The notes beneath the pieces were generated by a model. It was not told the origin of the DNA and did no database searches. It saw nothing but the letters and a program-made list of their open reading frames with translations. Position numbers and translations under genes: made by a program. Positions 1-12,043 of a stretch of 28,116 bases of DNA are shown piece after piece. Positions within the stretch are counted from its first letter, which is position 1; every line of letters starts with the position of its first letter. This stretch comes from Schoenoplectus triqueter (lineage: Eukaryota > Streptophyta > Magnoliopsida > Poales > Cyperaceae), in assembly GCA_964058805.1 (NCBI GenBank), contig CAXKVV010001644.1:1-28116 (forward strand), read 5' to 3'.

Positions 1-190
1 TTTACCAGTACTTATTTTATTTTCATTCTATATATTTGAACAATTTGGGAGGTTGCTTAATTTTTATAAATAATAATAATATTATTATTTTATTATATAT
101 TATAATGATTATAATTTATCATGTTGGTGTTACTTCCTTTACTATTTTATTTTATCTTTCTTTATTTACTATTTTATTTTGGGCACTTAC

Positions 191-1522
191 TCCCATGGCA
201 AATCTCCGATCAGCATCCAATCTCCATCTCCATCCTCATATGTCACCATGTGGTAATGATGATTGCTAGAAGCCAAATTACGGATGTTGCCATCTGCATT
301 GTGTATCAGTTTTTTCTTAGCGACAATCAACATTCAGCAAGAATATTATAGTAGGCTTAACCTAAAAAGAATATATTGTAGTATGCTTTTCACCAACAAT
401 TAATTAATATAGAGAGAATAGCGGAAAAAAGGAAGTTCATATTTATAATTGCAAATTAATTAGTCAATCACAAGTTTGCCACATTTATCATGCATGGGCT
501 CATATATTTACAGTATCATGGCATTGCGTGTAAATGAGAGAATCATCAGTGAATAATTAATTTGTAAGGAAAAGTAAGGAGGTCAATTAAATAAAGGCAC
601 AACAGAATTTTCATAATTTATAAAGTTGTATAAAACGGGGCTTTTTTTTTTACAGAAAATATTATGTCCATGCATGTACAATTATAACAATTTAATTTAC
701 AGCTATTTAATTATCTCGATCGTTAATAAGCAAACAATATATACCTACCAGGATGCCTGTAAGGGAACATTCTGTCAAGCGTGTTGAAGAGATCTTGATA
801 GGAGTTGTGAAGAGCAAGATCCACCTTCCTCCCAATTACCACCCCTTCCATTGTAACTTTTATGTAGCTCCTTTGCTCAGTGTCAGAACCACCTTTCGAC
901 CACGAGCATTTCACCGGCGGCCACCCCACCAGTTCCTTCCTGAAATTAATACGTCAGTAAAACACATATACTTTTTATAAATATATATAGCCTTAATTTG
1001 AAGAAAAATTAGCTATGTACATTCTATATTGGAAATATTATAACAGCAGCAATTTTTTTGTGTGTGCACAAGTTATTAGAAATTCAATGCATAAACCAAG
1101 TTCCAGCTATAAATAGGCTATATATATATATATATATACGTTCTTTTGGCCGGGATGCATTCTTTTCAGAAAGGGAATATATAAAATTGTTATATATATA
1201 TACACACACACACACTGTTATATGTAGTAAATTAATTCTCTACTGTGCTACAGAAATTCTCATTCAAAATATTCATGAATTATATATACCAAGAGTGACA
1301 GAACACTTGCTTGCAATCGTCACTACATGATGAATCGGCGACCTGTCCATCGCTGTGGTCGTCATCGCATCCATCTAAGAGAGGCAAGGTGGTCTTCTCA
1401 AACGCCTCATCATATCTTCTCTTCCCATTAGAGCACGTTGCCTCCCCTTTCAAATCGTCCGCCTCCGTCGTAGCACCACACGGTAGACCCAGTCCCAGTC
1501 CCAGTCCCAGCTCCAACTCCAT
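191..1522 (-). CDS. Aux/IAA auxin-responsive repressor, three exons, 3' end outside window
   Basis: Nuclear repressor that binds ARF transcription factors and is degraded through TIR1/AFB receptors in the presence of auxin. My exons on the minus strand are 1522-1290, 939-749 and 293-191. All junctions keep frame (phase 2, then phase 1) with GT/AG borders. Exon 1 starts [14 protein letters not shown], an LxLxL EAR motif that recruits TOPLESS, followed by KRRYDEAFE. Exon 2 opens with the degron core VGWPPVK at about residue 82, then the first PB1 half ([17 protein letters not shown]). Exon 3 has the second PB1 half ([17 protein letters not shown]) with the acidic cluster that contacts the basic face of a partner. 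It stops at donor GA|GTAAGT. The usual last exon (MFI...KRLRIM type) is not found in 1-190, so the gene is cut by the window edge. About 175 residues are visible. The family assignment is firm, but I cannot name the paralogue. The start is the ATG at 1522-1520; the frame extends to a TTG at 1552 that is unlikely to be used. Confidence 0.93.
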
Positions 1523-1548
1523 GTTAATTATTTCTTCAATCAGGTTCG

Positions 1549-1584
1549 TCAATTAATCGTCGAATGCACATGCATATGCAACAT
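1549..1584 (-). other. Upstream ORF in the Aux/IAA leader (11 codons)
   Basis: On the minus strand an ATG at 1584-1582 opens an 11-codon frame (MLHMHVHSTIN) closing with TGA at 1551-1549, 26 bases before the Aux/IAA ATG and in a different frame. If transcription starts near 1635 it lies in the 5' leader and could lower translation of the main frame. The reading frame is seen directly; the effect is inferred. Confidence 0.4.
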
Positions 1585-1663
1585 CCAACTGCAATTGCGA
1601 GACTTTAATACTTGAGACTTGTTGGTATGACTAGTAGAGGCTTGGAGAACAAGTGTCTGTTGA

Positions 1664-1830
1664 TATATATGGAGAGAGAGAGGGAGAGAGATAAAGGAAG
1701 CTAGAAATTAATTGAGTGAGTGAAGAGAGGGGACACAATGTAGGGCTTCTAGGGGACCTGGGAGCGCGCAAGCTGTCTGGGTGCCGCTGGAAGAAATGCG
1801 ATTGCTCGCATATATCGTGCCATACCGACA
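1664..1830 (-). promoter_or_regulatory. Putative Aux/IAA promoter: TATA-like box and auxin response element core
   Basis: Read on the minus strand, a TATATAT stretch (1664-1670) sits about 145 bases upstream of the ATG, behind a CT-rich tract (1671-1690). Farther upstream, CCGACA on the plus strand at 1825-1830 reads TGTCGG on the minus strand. That is the high-affinity ARF binding core, and Aux/IAA genes are classic auxin-induced ARF targets. One hexamer alone is weak evidence; the placement upstream of this gene family is what makes it worth noting. Confidence 0.4.
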
Positions 1831-1839
1831 CGGTCGCTT

Positions 1840-2300
1840 TCCCTGGCTTCGTTTTTCTGTCCTTTCTTTAAGTGGAGGAGGACTTTATTGTGCAACTATG
1901 AAGGGGTCTCCCCCAGCGCCTGGCCTGGATGGCTGGATCGATTCAATTTCAAGCCTCTTATGATTTTATCTCATCTAATATGTGGTTCCTCAACTTGCCT
2001 ATCCTTTTGTGTTGTACACATGCGTGTAAGTGACTTGCACCATGCCTAGACATGATAGATAAATCCTGCTTAACATGGATAACATGCGTAGCAGGATACA
2101 ATTTTGTTATTAAAAATATGTGAAATTTTTGACAAGTATTAATTAATGTAATTTAGTTGTTTTGCCATATCTAAACTAATAATATATTAATATTGTACCA
2201 CCTATGGATATTTTAGTTCAGGAAACTCATTCTTTTTTTTTTGTATACAAAGGCACTTTAATCATCTCTTATTATAAACAATAACAATATGTGTTAGCAC
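1840..2300. other. Intergenic, no gene seen
   Basis: No coding frame with a recognisable product. The short ORF at 1781-1963 has no family resemblance and overlaps the promoter side of the Aux/IAA gene. Confidence 0.5.
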
Positions 2301-2680
2301 ACAACTGTTTGCATTTTGGTCCAATACAAATGACTCAAAATGCACCGTGGTGTACGAAAATATCAATTAAAGATTTTCAATGATCATGCATGTCAAAATC
2401 TTGTAGCATACCGAATTTTACTATTTTAAGACTTCTATTTATATTTTTAGATTTTTGAAAGATGTACCGAAAATAAAAAGAAAATAAAACTATTTCTATA
2501 CAAAAATGGGTCATGCATCCTTCTGATCATGAAAACTAGTTAAAAATCTTAAAAATAGTAAATTTCGATATTCTATAAGATTTCAATATATATAATTTAT
2601 TGAGAAGTTAAAATAAATATTTCGGATAGAAGAAAGTGTATTTTGAACAAATGTATTCCGACCAAAATACAAACATTTGT
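2301..2680. mobile_element. MITE-like element with long imperfect terminal inverted repeats
   Basis: The outer ends pair: ACAACTGTTTGCATTTTGG at 2301-2319 matches the reverse complement of 2662-2680 (ACAAATGTTTGTATTTTGG). Inner segments also pair: the AAAATCTTGTAGCATACCG region near 2396 with 2545-2585, and TACTATTTTAAGA with TCTTAAAAATAGTA. The arms are about 150 bases, diverged, with a short spacer and no ORF. I could not define a target duplication, so the superfamily is open. Confidence 0.6.
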
Positions 2681-2860
2681 AAGCTAGCCTGACTGAAACA
2701 ATAAGGTACCTTTTCACTCACCTTTACAAAAAAAAATGAAGGAAAGTCGATCTGTGATTATGAGTTATGACATATACATATTACATGTCACGTTTAAATG
2801 CATTTATAAAGTCATATTATGTTCTTGATTCCAATATTGAAATAGCCCGGTAGATGGAAA

Positions 2861-3243
2861 AAAATATAAGAGTGGGGATCCATTGACAATGGGTTATTTT
2901 GACAACTTTGATAATTAATTTCTAAATAAATACAAATAAATTCTTAAAAAAAATTTATAGATGTGTTCTTATACTTTTAGATTGATGATCATTTAAATTT
3001 TATGCAATTTCATTATCGTTTGATAGTCCATCGAAGACCATCAAATTTTCATGTAATTTACAACGGTTCAAACTTAACGGTCTTTGATGGACTATCAAAT
3101 GATAATGAAATTGTATAAAATTTGAATGACCATCAATCTAAAAGTAGAATAATACATATATAATTTTTTTATATTTATTTAGAAATTCATTGTCAAGGTT
3201 GACAAAATAAATCATTGTTAACCGATCCCTTCTCAAAATATAA
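2861..3243. mobile_element. Mutator-type MITE with perfect 9-bp target duplication
   Basis: The element at 2870-3234 (365 bp) is flanked by AAAATATAA at 2861-2869 and again at 3235-3243. The ends are inverted copies: GAGTGGGGATCCATTGACAA on the left against GAGAAGGGATCGGTTAACAA read in reverse from the right. Homology continues inward through TTATTTTGACAA and TTTCTAAATAAATA. The centre is a further stem (GTTTGATAGTCCATC paired with GATGGACTATCAAA). No ORF. A 9-bp duplication is the hallmark of Mutator-like elements. A second left end of this family occurs at 12731. Confidence 0.85.
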
Positions 3244-5100
3244 TATGTAAAAGTAACACTTGACAATATACATTAGCAATAGTCAATAATAAAGTATTTT
3301 TAATTATAACACATAATTTCACAAATAAGCTAGTACAATGTCACAGCATGCATGTCATTCACAAGGTACGACTAATTAATGTGAAAAAGGTTCTCAAACA
3401 GAAACAGTCACACTCATAAACCCGACAGAAGACCAACTCGAGGATTGCGACAGCAAATCCAAAGCCCATTAAATGTATTGCGTTTCTCCATCTATTTGAC
3501 TAATTTTCCCTATGCAGGCCGGCCAAGTGAGACTGGAAATAAGCGAGTGCTTCCTTCAAAATCCCCAAACCTTGGAATTAGAGAATCAAACCCTTATGTG
3601 AATGAGATCCAAATGGGACCAAAATTTTAACTTAATTAAGGCGACAACTGTTAACTAAAAGTCAAGGTGGCCATCATACTCTACTGCCATTTCTCCTAGG
3701 TTGTTATCTTAGTAGACTGACATTATGAAAATCAGAGCTTCCTCAATATCTTTATTCTTTATTAAAAATGTAAATATTCTGATTTTCTAACAGTTAAATT
3801 TTTTTATTAAATTTCTAGAGCTAATATTAGTTATCAGATTGAGTTATTAATAAAAAATATTATTATCTCTATAATTATTTGTGTTGAATTTATAATTTTC
3901 TTTCAATTTTAATTGTTACACAAAATACTGCATAATTTAGGAGTATAATTGCTCTACTTTATTTTATTTTTTTCTTAAATTATCATTAATTATGATTTTA
4001 ACTTTTTTTTTAAATTTCAAATGTCAACTTTCTTCTCAATTCTGTATTTATTTTACAGCATTTATGTAAAAATGACTGGAATTTATATTAATTATTAAAT
4101 TATTTTTATTTTTATTTATTTTTTCAAATGAAAATATAATTTTTTATATTTTTAAAAAAACATCACCGTAGCAACATATAGATAAAATACTAGTATCTTC
4201 AAAAAAGATATCATGTCCATGGCCTTCTTCTAGATGGGAATTTGTATAGCAAGGAATTAATCGTGGGTGATTGTTGTAAGTTTTAATGCGTAAAATTGTT
4301 TTTGTGCAATAATTTTTATTTGGGTGCAATTAGGCATAGGTGTGTTTCTGAAGTACGCTAACTTGAATTGTCCATCTATTAATGTATTTTTCATCGCTCT
4401 CTTCGAGGCAAGTTCAATTTTTACTTCATTTAAAAAGAAATTTCCGGAACGTTTTCGATAAAATTGATGATGGCAATCCACCTGGTTTATTAAAAGCAAA
4501 TGAATTTTTTTTTTTTTGTAGTCGGTACTAGCTGCGTGCCTAAAAATACAAAACCTCACAAACGATGTACCGGTAAAAAAAAATCCTAACGTTTGATAGC
4601 ATAGCTTGCCAGAACAACATATTGCTAATAGAAATCAGGAATTGAAATAGAAAACAGATCAACATAAACATTATTAAGTTTTGCAAAAATAAACCTTGAG
4701 AAACTAATTTTTGTACAATTCAGTTTGTCTTTCAAATCACAAGAACCTCCATCTCCATGAGTTGCCTTCTTGAAAATGATTTATTGACAGCTGGTCCTTC
4801 CATTTCTTGTGATATCACAAGGATTAGTTTAAAAGAATATAATTCTGATTTGCTTATTCTAGCGAGTCCAATAATTTGCATATCTTGAGACCTAATTAAG
4901 ACCTAGTTAGTCTACATTTAGTTAATTTACCATATTGGAAAAATATCCCTCTACCGGTGAATGCGTAAATTATTGGAATATGAAATATCAAACGAGACAA
5001 AATGTACATATCGCAACGCTGCTTAATATTTGACCTATAAACACCATACATATTTAATTATATCCTCAAAATAAGAAGGGCTCTTTAAATTATAAATTGC
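3244..5100. other. AT-rich intergenic DNA, no gene seen
   Basis: The ORFs here (3445-3630 plus; 4144-4329 and 4257-4559 minus) are short, low-complexity and lack recognisable domains. From about 3770 to 4140 the sequence is almost pure A/T. I see no RNA gene. Confidence 0.5.
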
Positions 5101-6350
5101 TGCTTTTTTTTTTGCTACCGCTGACTGTCACCAACTAGTCACATATCAAGTAGTCATAGTTCATAAGTACTCAGTTTTTGAATCTGATTTTGTCGGTCCT
5201 TCAAAAATTTGATCTTTATAAGTTTGATCCGGTCATTTCTTAGTAAGGATTGGACTTAGTTTTTAAAAAACAGACCATTCTTATCCGATCCTTATCAAAC
5301 TCAGCTCTTTTCGGTCCTTATCCGATCCTTCCCGGACTCTTTATCTAATATTTTATATTATACATTAATTACATTTAAATTTAAAAAAAAATAGAAAATT
5401 TTAAAATAAAACAGAAAAATATAATTTCATATTTTCATACAAATACAAATTAACTTAGAAAATACATAACCATAAAAAATATATCGATCAATTAACCGTC
5501 GATTCTTATTTGGCTCGTAAAGTCTGAAGGGCTTGATAAGAGCCGGGCTTCTCAAGGACCAAACTCACCCCTTAAAAATCAAGCCATTTGTACCATACTC
5601 TTTAAAAGCCCTTATCACATCCAACACTTATCCAGCCCTCTCATAAGCCTGCTAGTCGCGGCCGTTAAGGATGATGTCTAATCCCAGATATGTTGTGTAA
5701 ATTCTGACAATAATTAATACCACACACAACGTATTTTTCATTCTCTAATCAGAGTCGCGAATGTAAGATTTTGATTAGAAAACCAGTAATCAGATTATGA
5801 CAGTTATAGTATTTAAATTCATTAATTAATCAAATGCTTAATAAAAAAACAATAATTCAACGTATATTTATATTTAATAAAAAAAAATATCAAACTCTTT
5901 TACATACTAAAAATAACAAAAATATAAATCTAAAATAATAAATAATCAAATCGTTGAAATAAATTTGCTAATCTTTACATAATTCTTTCTTTATTCATAA
6001 TAATAAATAAAATTTTCTTAATAAAAATAATTAAATAATTTATAAAACTTATAAATAAAATCTAAAAAATAAAATAAAAAATAACATAAAATATTGTTTT
6101 TCAAAAAAAAAAATCTAGATATCAGCTGACTCCGGCCTGTACTACCTTCCCTGACATCACGATGGCATTAATCCTCTTAGTCATCTTATCTCCTTGTCGA
6201 ACCAATCCATATACACTCCATGCCATATCCCGAGTAGTACCACCTTTATATTTTAGTAGCTACATGTTTGTTTCCCCTCGATCTCTCGTGTCGGTTTGTT
6301 ATTTACCTCACACAGAGAGCGAACTAAAGAAACTAATACTTATATATAAA
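5101..6350. other. Intergenic, with a short repeat-like patch of GATCCTTATC words
   Basis: Between about 5190 and 5340 the words TTATCCGATCCTT and CGGTCCTT recur as close direct repeats, and related words (CCCTTATC, CTTATCCAGCC) return at 5610-5640. This may be an old, unclassified transposon. No matching termini or coding frame were found. 5820-6110 is nearly pure A/T. The ORF at 6162-6395 shows no recognisable product. Confidence 0.35.
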
Positions 6351-6352
6351 CC

Positions 6353-9300
6353 GAATAACAGCAGATATTTTTTTGGTAACAAAAATAAAAAATAGAAAAA
6401 TGATAAGACGACTTGTGCACAAGTAGTTTGGACGGAATTTAAAATTCGGTCTCGGCACCAATTTTTTTTTTTTTATGTTTGCTTATATATCGTATTAAAA
6501 AGCAGCAGAGAGTATGAATTGAGTTTAAAAATTGATCTCAAATAATTTATTTATATATTGTCATACACCTAGCAGTCTTCTTCTTCATTTTTCTCTAATT
6601 ATTTCTTTAAAATCAATATTGTTACTGTTGCAAGAGTTTCGAACTGAAAGTGTATCTTTCAACAGATCCAGTCCTTATCCGTATTTATCACTCTCTTCTC
6701 ATCAATATTGTATATTTTTATTTCTATTTGGACTATTAATTTTTGCTGTAAAACTAAAATACACTAACAATAGGGTTTATCGTTCATTATTGTAGAGAAG
6801 ATAATGTTGTTGATCAATGTGTATCACGAAGGTCAAATTCTGAACACTTCAACCGGCATGAGTTACGATATTTGTGCCGCATGCACATTACCAATGAGAC
6901 AATCAATATTCATGACTTGAAGAGGCAGATTTTTATTGGTTTGAAACTGCTCCCTAGTCATTTCAATATCACCATTAGTGCATGAATCAACACTGCCCCA
7001 CCAGATTCGTGTGACTTTTTTATCGTTTATTTGTGATAGTTTCTGAGAAAATTTGGAGAATGATTAAAATAACAGTTTCATATCAAATATCCGGGTATAA
7101 AAAACTGGAGCTAGTAGTTGAATCAGAATTAATATCCAGTTCTGATCACTATAATTTATGTTCGACTAGTATTCCTGAAAGTAGTAACCTAGTCCTAACT
7201 GAGGAAATAACCCACTCCTGAGCTAGAGAGCAATCACCAACCCGTGTTCCAGTAAAAAATCTGGATGAGCACGAGGAAGAAGAATAGTGACACATGGATG
7301 TCGAGGAGGATGACATTCAGGATGCAACAGATATAAATATTGATGAAATTGAGAATGAGATAGATGTCGAAAAAATAGTTAAAGAGTGACAAATGTCTGT
7401 TCCTTTCATTAATCAGGGAATGAAGCACCTGTGTGCATAATTTATTGATAATAAACCAATGTCGTATGCGTATACCCTTATTTTTGCAAATCGCTTAGAA
7501 TTGATGAATAATTTGCTGTCAGTCAGCAGTTTAGTACAAATCAAAGTTGAAATAAAAAATTGATGATTTTCATATTCAACGAAATATGAAATTAAAGGTA
7601 TCAAATAGCAGCAAACCAAAGTTAGTTATGACATATAAAGATTCTAACTATCCATGGAGATGGTATGTCACGCCCAACATAATGAGTATTTAAAAGATCA
7701 TAACAAATTTGCTTGAGCACTCTTTTTTTTGGCAGTGTTACTAGGACGAACCATAGTCAGATGAATTCTAGAATGATAGCAGATATTGTTAAAAATCAAT
7801 TGAGAGAGAACTTAGAAATGACAGTCAAAGAAGCAAGAGATTTAGTTAAACAAAAGTTTCATACAGTACAACCAAGTTATAATAAATTATGGAGAAAGAG
7901 AATTGATAATTGCAGACATTTTTTATAGTTGTGAGAGGTCATACGAGATGCTTTTGTCTCTGCTAGCAGCCATATAAAATTTCATATATGGCACCAAATA
8001 CGTCATAGAGATGACACAATTAATAAAATTTGGTGTTAAAATTTCCAGTATGGCCTTACTTACGGCCAGTCTTAACTATCGATACTAGATTTTTATTAAG
8101 TTAGTATACCGATAAACTATTTATGGCATATACTTATGATGTGGAGCAGCAACTACTATCACTTATATCTGCTGTTGTAACAGACGAGGAAAATACAATA
8201 AATTGGGGTTGGTTCATGTAGTGATTGCGTAAAGATGTTGTCGATAGTAAAATTATCGTTATATCAGACCAACATCTAGGTATAAGGACGATTTTTGAGA
8301 GACTAGATTTTGGATGACAGAAATCAACAAACGAGATTGTTCATCATTTTTGTACTCAACACATTGCATAAAATGTGTATAAGGACTATCATATGAAAAG
8401 AGTAAAAACTCTTTTCAAATAGGCTACAAGACATAAGAAGTCATGAAGGTGCGAGAAATTTCTGTGCCAATAGAAGAAGTGTCTGCCGAGCAGTTTCATT
8501 ACAAGGAGTTAACCCCTTCCACTTTTCTAGTTCGTCTTCTCCCCCGTAAAAGGGAAGTGTAAAGAGTTAAGGCCCCTCAGGTATGAATTCTCAAACTGAT
8601 AAAACATCACGATGATAAGGGGAGAATTTACGATGTCATACCACTGGATTCAGATATAAACAACTATGATATTTATAACAGAAATAGACTTATTGAAACA
8701 GTAATATTCTTTACTTACATAATTTTTATTTAACTTTAAAATTTAAGTAATAATTTTTAATTTTTATTTCAAATAATAGGGACAAAGGGGTGAAATGAAA
8801 TATGAGGTTAAATAAGCTATAACGGGAATTGATAATTGTTGGTGTCATAAATCGTAATTGACCGGCATTCCATGCGATCACTTGTTTGTCATTTGTTCGT
8901 TCAGAAGGCTGGATTACACTTTGTGCGTTATTAGCGTAGTAATGACAATAAATGAGATTAGTCAATGTACAACGGTTCAATCATCAGGTCAAATCCAGTA
9001 AAAATCAACAAAGAAAGGAGAAAAAATATATACATTCCAATGGTTATATATGGATGAAATGAAGGGTCGTATCAATAGACTATCAATTTGAGGTCGAGCT
9101 TGTTCCAGCAAAACATTATTTAAATTACATGATTTAGTGTTTATGTTTTATTATTATTATTATCAGAATAATTTGATTTTAATTATTGTTGTAATATTTT
9201 AATTTATTTGACACTATTTTAGAATAATTTACTATCGTGTTTATATTTCATATTATAAAATTTGAGTCGTGCTTCGTTTTTAATACAATATACAAGGAAA

Positions 9301-9457
9301 CGTAAAAAAAAATCTAGGACCGAATTTAAAATTATGTTTCGGTACCTGAAACTGAGTTTCAAACTCGATCCAGATCATCTGCGCACAAAATTGAGATCCT
9401 CTTTACCATTTTCTTATTTTTTATTTTATATACCAAAAAAAAATCTAGAATAACAGC
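6353..9457 (+). mobile_element. Mutator-like element (MULE) with target duplication and decayed transposase
   Basis: GAATAACAGC stands at 6353-6362 and again at 9448-9457, flanking a ~3.1-kb element (6363-9447). The TIRs are diverged but alignable over about 130 bases: the left begins AGATATTTTTTTGGTA, the right in reverse AGATTTTTTTTTGGTA. Shared blocks follow: AATAAAAAATA, TTTAAAATTCGGTC, a poly-T run, and CGTATTAAAAA against TGTATTAAAAA. The duplication is 9-10 bp, as expected for Mutator. The interior holds the transposase pseudogene described separately. It lies only about 340 bp from a second MULE. Confidence 0.85.
6804..9130 (+). pseudogene. MURA-like MULE transposase, multiply interrupted
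   Basis: The pieces read in family order. An N-terminal segment from the ATG at 6804 (YHEGQILNTSTGMSYD, then a frame change to IHDLKRQIFIGLKLLP) continues near 7033-7120 (ITVSYQISGYKKLELVVESE). Next comes a MuDR-type DNA-binding region (LKVSNSSKPKLVMTYKDSNYPWRWYVTPN, about 7590-7680), then 7755-7928 (NSRMIADIVKNQLRENLEMT..PSYNKLWRKR). The DDE core at about 8070-8400 has TIDTRFL, AYTYDVEQQLLSLISAVV and VISDQHLGI, with two catalytic aspartates visible. A SWIM zinc-finger end follows (LTGIPCDHLFVIC, 8855-8895). Many in-frame stops lie where the family has W or Q, such as WFM followed by TAG TGA, FG-TGA-QKS, HIA-TAA-N and FK-TAG-A. It is not functional. Confidence 0.85.
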
Positions 9458-9791
9458 TTGCTCTCGTTCAATTCTCGAGCTGCTTGCTTATTTTTTAATA
9501 ACCGCTTCCCTTTAAAAACACTGCACCGCCTCTGATCTGGGGCACATATGCACCAGACAGAGGATCTGTCGCGCCTCCTGTTTCGTGGCATTTTCTCTTC
9601 CCCATGAAAGGACGTCACTATTATGTCACGAGTTTCTTGGCATGGCACCTCTCTTGATCCCTTTGTGTTTCGTTCTTTTTCTAATGCTAATGGATTGCAT
9701 GAATTCTCTGTGCCTCTAGCTGTCCGTAATTTAGCTAGCTATATGAAGCTAGGATTAGTCCGAAATTTAACAATATCACAAAAATAGAAGG
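9458..9791. other. Spacer between two MULEs
   Basis: No gene seen. The minus ORF at 9445-9648 crosses the boundary of the left element and has no recognisable domain. Confidence 0.5.
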
Positions 9792-9881
9792 CGGGTCTGA
9801 CAGATTTTTTTAATTTAGTAAATAAAATAAATAAATATAGTAAATTGGCCACCTCTCTTCTCAGTTTTGCGTTTATAGTCA

Positions 9882-9971
9882 GATCCGAGTTTGAAATTCG
9901 GGTCCGTATTTTTTTTTTTACACAGAATCGAAAGAAGAAAAAAAAACAGACCCGAGTTTCAAACTCGGGTC
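9882..9971. repeat. Paired subterminal palindromes, left TIR of second MULE
   Basis: GATCCGAGTTT/AAATTCGGGTC (9882-9904) and a perfect 11-bp pair GACCCGAGTTT/AAACTCGGGTC with one central base (9949-9971). The right TIR has the counterparts at 12044-12068 (12-bp arms, GGACCCGAGTTT) and 12102-12125. The first MULE carries weaker versions near both ends (GGAATTTAAAATTC; GAGTTTGAAACTC). They are candidates for transposase-binding or hairpin-forming sites. Confidence 0.7.
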
Positions 9972-10258
9972 CGGGTAATTTTTTTTTATGTTTTCAATAT
10001 TATTAAGTTAGTTAGTTATTATGTTATATAAAATTAATTATGTTATTTAAATGATTATTATGTGATATGAAATTATATTGGATAAATGATTATTATGTTA
10101 TATAAAAATTATTATTATTTTTCTGTTGTTAATGATTTAAATATTATTATGTTAATGTAAAAAATTGATATAAAGTCGATATAAAGAACAATTGATGTAA
10201 AAATATATATAAGAACAATCTAAAAAAGTCGATACAAACAACAGTCTAAAAAAATATA

Positions 10259-11467
10259 TCAATGCCTACGAAATGTCCTCCGAATGAGAGACGGACTATA
10301 CGTGTCTCTCGGCCGAATTTCACGGCGAGGACGCTCGTGTCTTGCGTCCGGCAGTGCCTGCGTCTCGGGCACTTGGGTGGACGGACCAGGAGTGTCGTAT
10401 GATGACGCGCGCGGAGCATCATATTGGGTATCAGAGGTCCCACATCTGAAGCAGGAGCACTGGTCCGGCTATGCAATCGGTCGGCTCCAGACATGACCGA
10501 CAGATGTTGAAATACAAGCAATAGAGCACTGCCTGCCCCTAGTTATAACCTTCCTCCGGTACGTTGAGCAAGTCGTCAAGAAATGTCAAATACGCCGCTG
10601 GCATCGAGTCTGCACTGTTGTTCGGGAACATCACGGACCCGAACAAATCCAAGCAAAACGCTCGTGTGTACCTATCAAAAAAAGTTAGTACTCTTGTGTA
10701 CCTACAAAATAAATTCATGAACGGTGTAAAATTTGTAGTAAAAATTATACCGTTGGACGGTGTCGTCATCGGAGTTGGGAGGTAACTCTTGAAAATGTTT
10801 ACGCAAACACGAGAGTCGAATACCAAATGTCGAGAAATGAGTGTACTCGTTCTCTTTACCCCTATTCTTGATCTTAAACGACCACGGGTTATCGGTGATG
10901 TCGTCATAACTGTATGGATCAGCATTCAACCCAAGGAGCATCTCCACTGTCCCGCTCCAATCATCGTCAGTCACCCATGTTATTGGTTTCCCTGTATTGT
11001 TTGAATTTGCAAAATCATATTAGTAGACTTTCAAAGAAATATATAATAATATATTAAAAATTTAAAATACCTTTGATAGGTAATCCCCATAAACAACACA
11101 CGTCCTCTAGCGTCACCGTCAGCTCGCCGACTGGTAGATGAAATGTCGACGTCTCTGGTCGCCACCTCTCAACAAGCGATGTCAGGAGTGATTTATCTAA
11201 CTGACAATCACCCATAACCGCCATCTGGTACAGACCCAGTCGATGCAGATATGAATCCATCTACGCATTGTATGGTATCTTCGGACGATGTGCGTTCAAA
11301 CGGAGAGTGCTATGAGGCTGTAAAAATTATTTTGTTACGTACAACATGCTAAAATTATAAAGTATATTTTTTTTTCATATTATACGATAAAGAATACTTA
11401 CATCAGTTCTGGCCCTCTGCGACCTATGTTTATTTTCGGGCACGACAAGCAGTTGCGGATACTCCAT
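10259..11467 (-). pseudogene. MAIN-like plant mobile domain (PMD) gene, disrupted by stops
   Basis: PMD proteins are plant nuclear proteins related to MAIN/MAIL1 and are often carried by transposons. The minus-strand exons I infer, all with GT/AG borders and matching phases, are 11467-11402 (MEYPQLLVVPENKHRSQRAR), 11317-11071 (YLHRLGLYQMAV, then LVERWRPETSTFHLPVGELT and TVTLEDVCCLWGLPIKG, the PMD core), 10991-10751 (WVTDDDW, ending CLRKHFQELPPN) and 10671 onward (RYTRAFCLDLFGSVMFPN, AAYLTFLDDL). There is an in-frame TAG at 11263-11261. Another at 10541-10539 falls exactly where the family has W in the Y-x-W-G motif. A further TGA and a frame change follow QMWDL. A basic tail in the third frame (RPRREIRPRDTYSPSLIRR) ends at 10259. 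A 26-base near-duplication creates two tandem acceptors before exon 4. Confidence 0.85.
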
Positions 11468-12043
11468 TTTTCACTACAATTATTTAAAAAAATTATTATT
11501 TTGGTATAATTTTTGTATAATTTGGAATAGCTCGGTATAATTTGGTATAATTGAATAATATTACATAATTAATCAATGTACATATAATTAACAGTATTTG
11601 ACCAAATTTAATCTAACAAATTTAAAATAATTAGTCTCATTAGTGTTAATACACAATTAAACTAATTACAATAACATATTTCAAAATTAACACAAAAAAC
11701 AACACAAATCAACTAAATCAAACTATATTAACTATATTTCAATTATCACTATAATTATACTAATCAAATCTATCAAAATTACTAATTTTGATAAATTTGG
11801 ATTTAAATTTAAAATCAAAAATTACCTTCGAAATGACGATCAAATTGATGAATCGACGGGTTTTCCGACTCTCCTTCTAACGATAAAAAGTTTCGCATAA
11901 ACGGTTTATAAATTGGAGCAAAAATGAATTAGATCTAAAACATTGGGGAAAAAAATTTCATATTTTTTGAAGAGAGGAGAAGAGAGGGGAGAGATGGGAG
12001 AGAGAAGGGAGAGAGAGGGGCTGTAAATGGAAATGGGGCAGCT

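Noticed and set aside
1523..1552. N-terminal extension of the Aux/IAA frame (MTNLIEEIIN)
   Set aside because: The first codon is TTG, not ATG. The first in-frame ATG is at 1522, which puts the EAR motif at the usual place.
3445..3630. 61-codon plus ORF
   Set aside because: No recognisable domain, no supporting context, and codon content like the surrounding intergenic DNA.
10539..10925. 128-codon minus ORF as an independent gene
   Set aside because: It reads through the inferred intron between PMD exons 3 and 4. Only its last ~43 codons match the PMD family.
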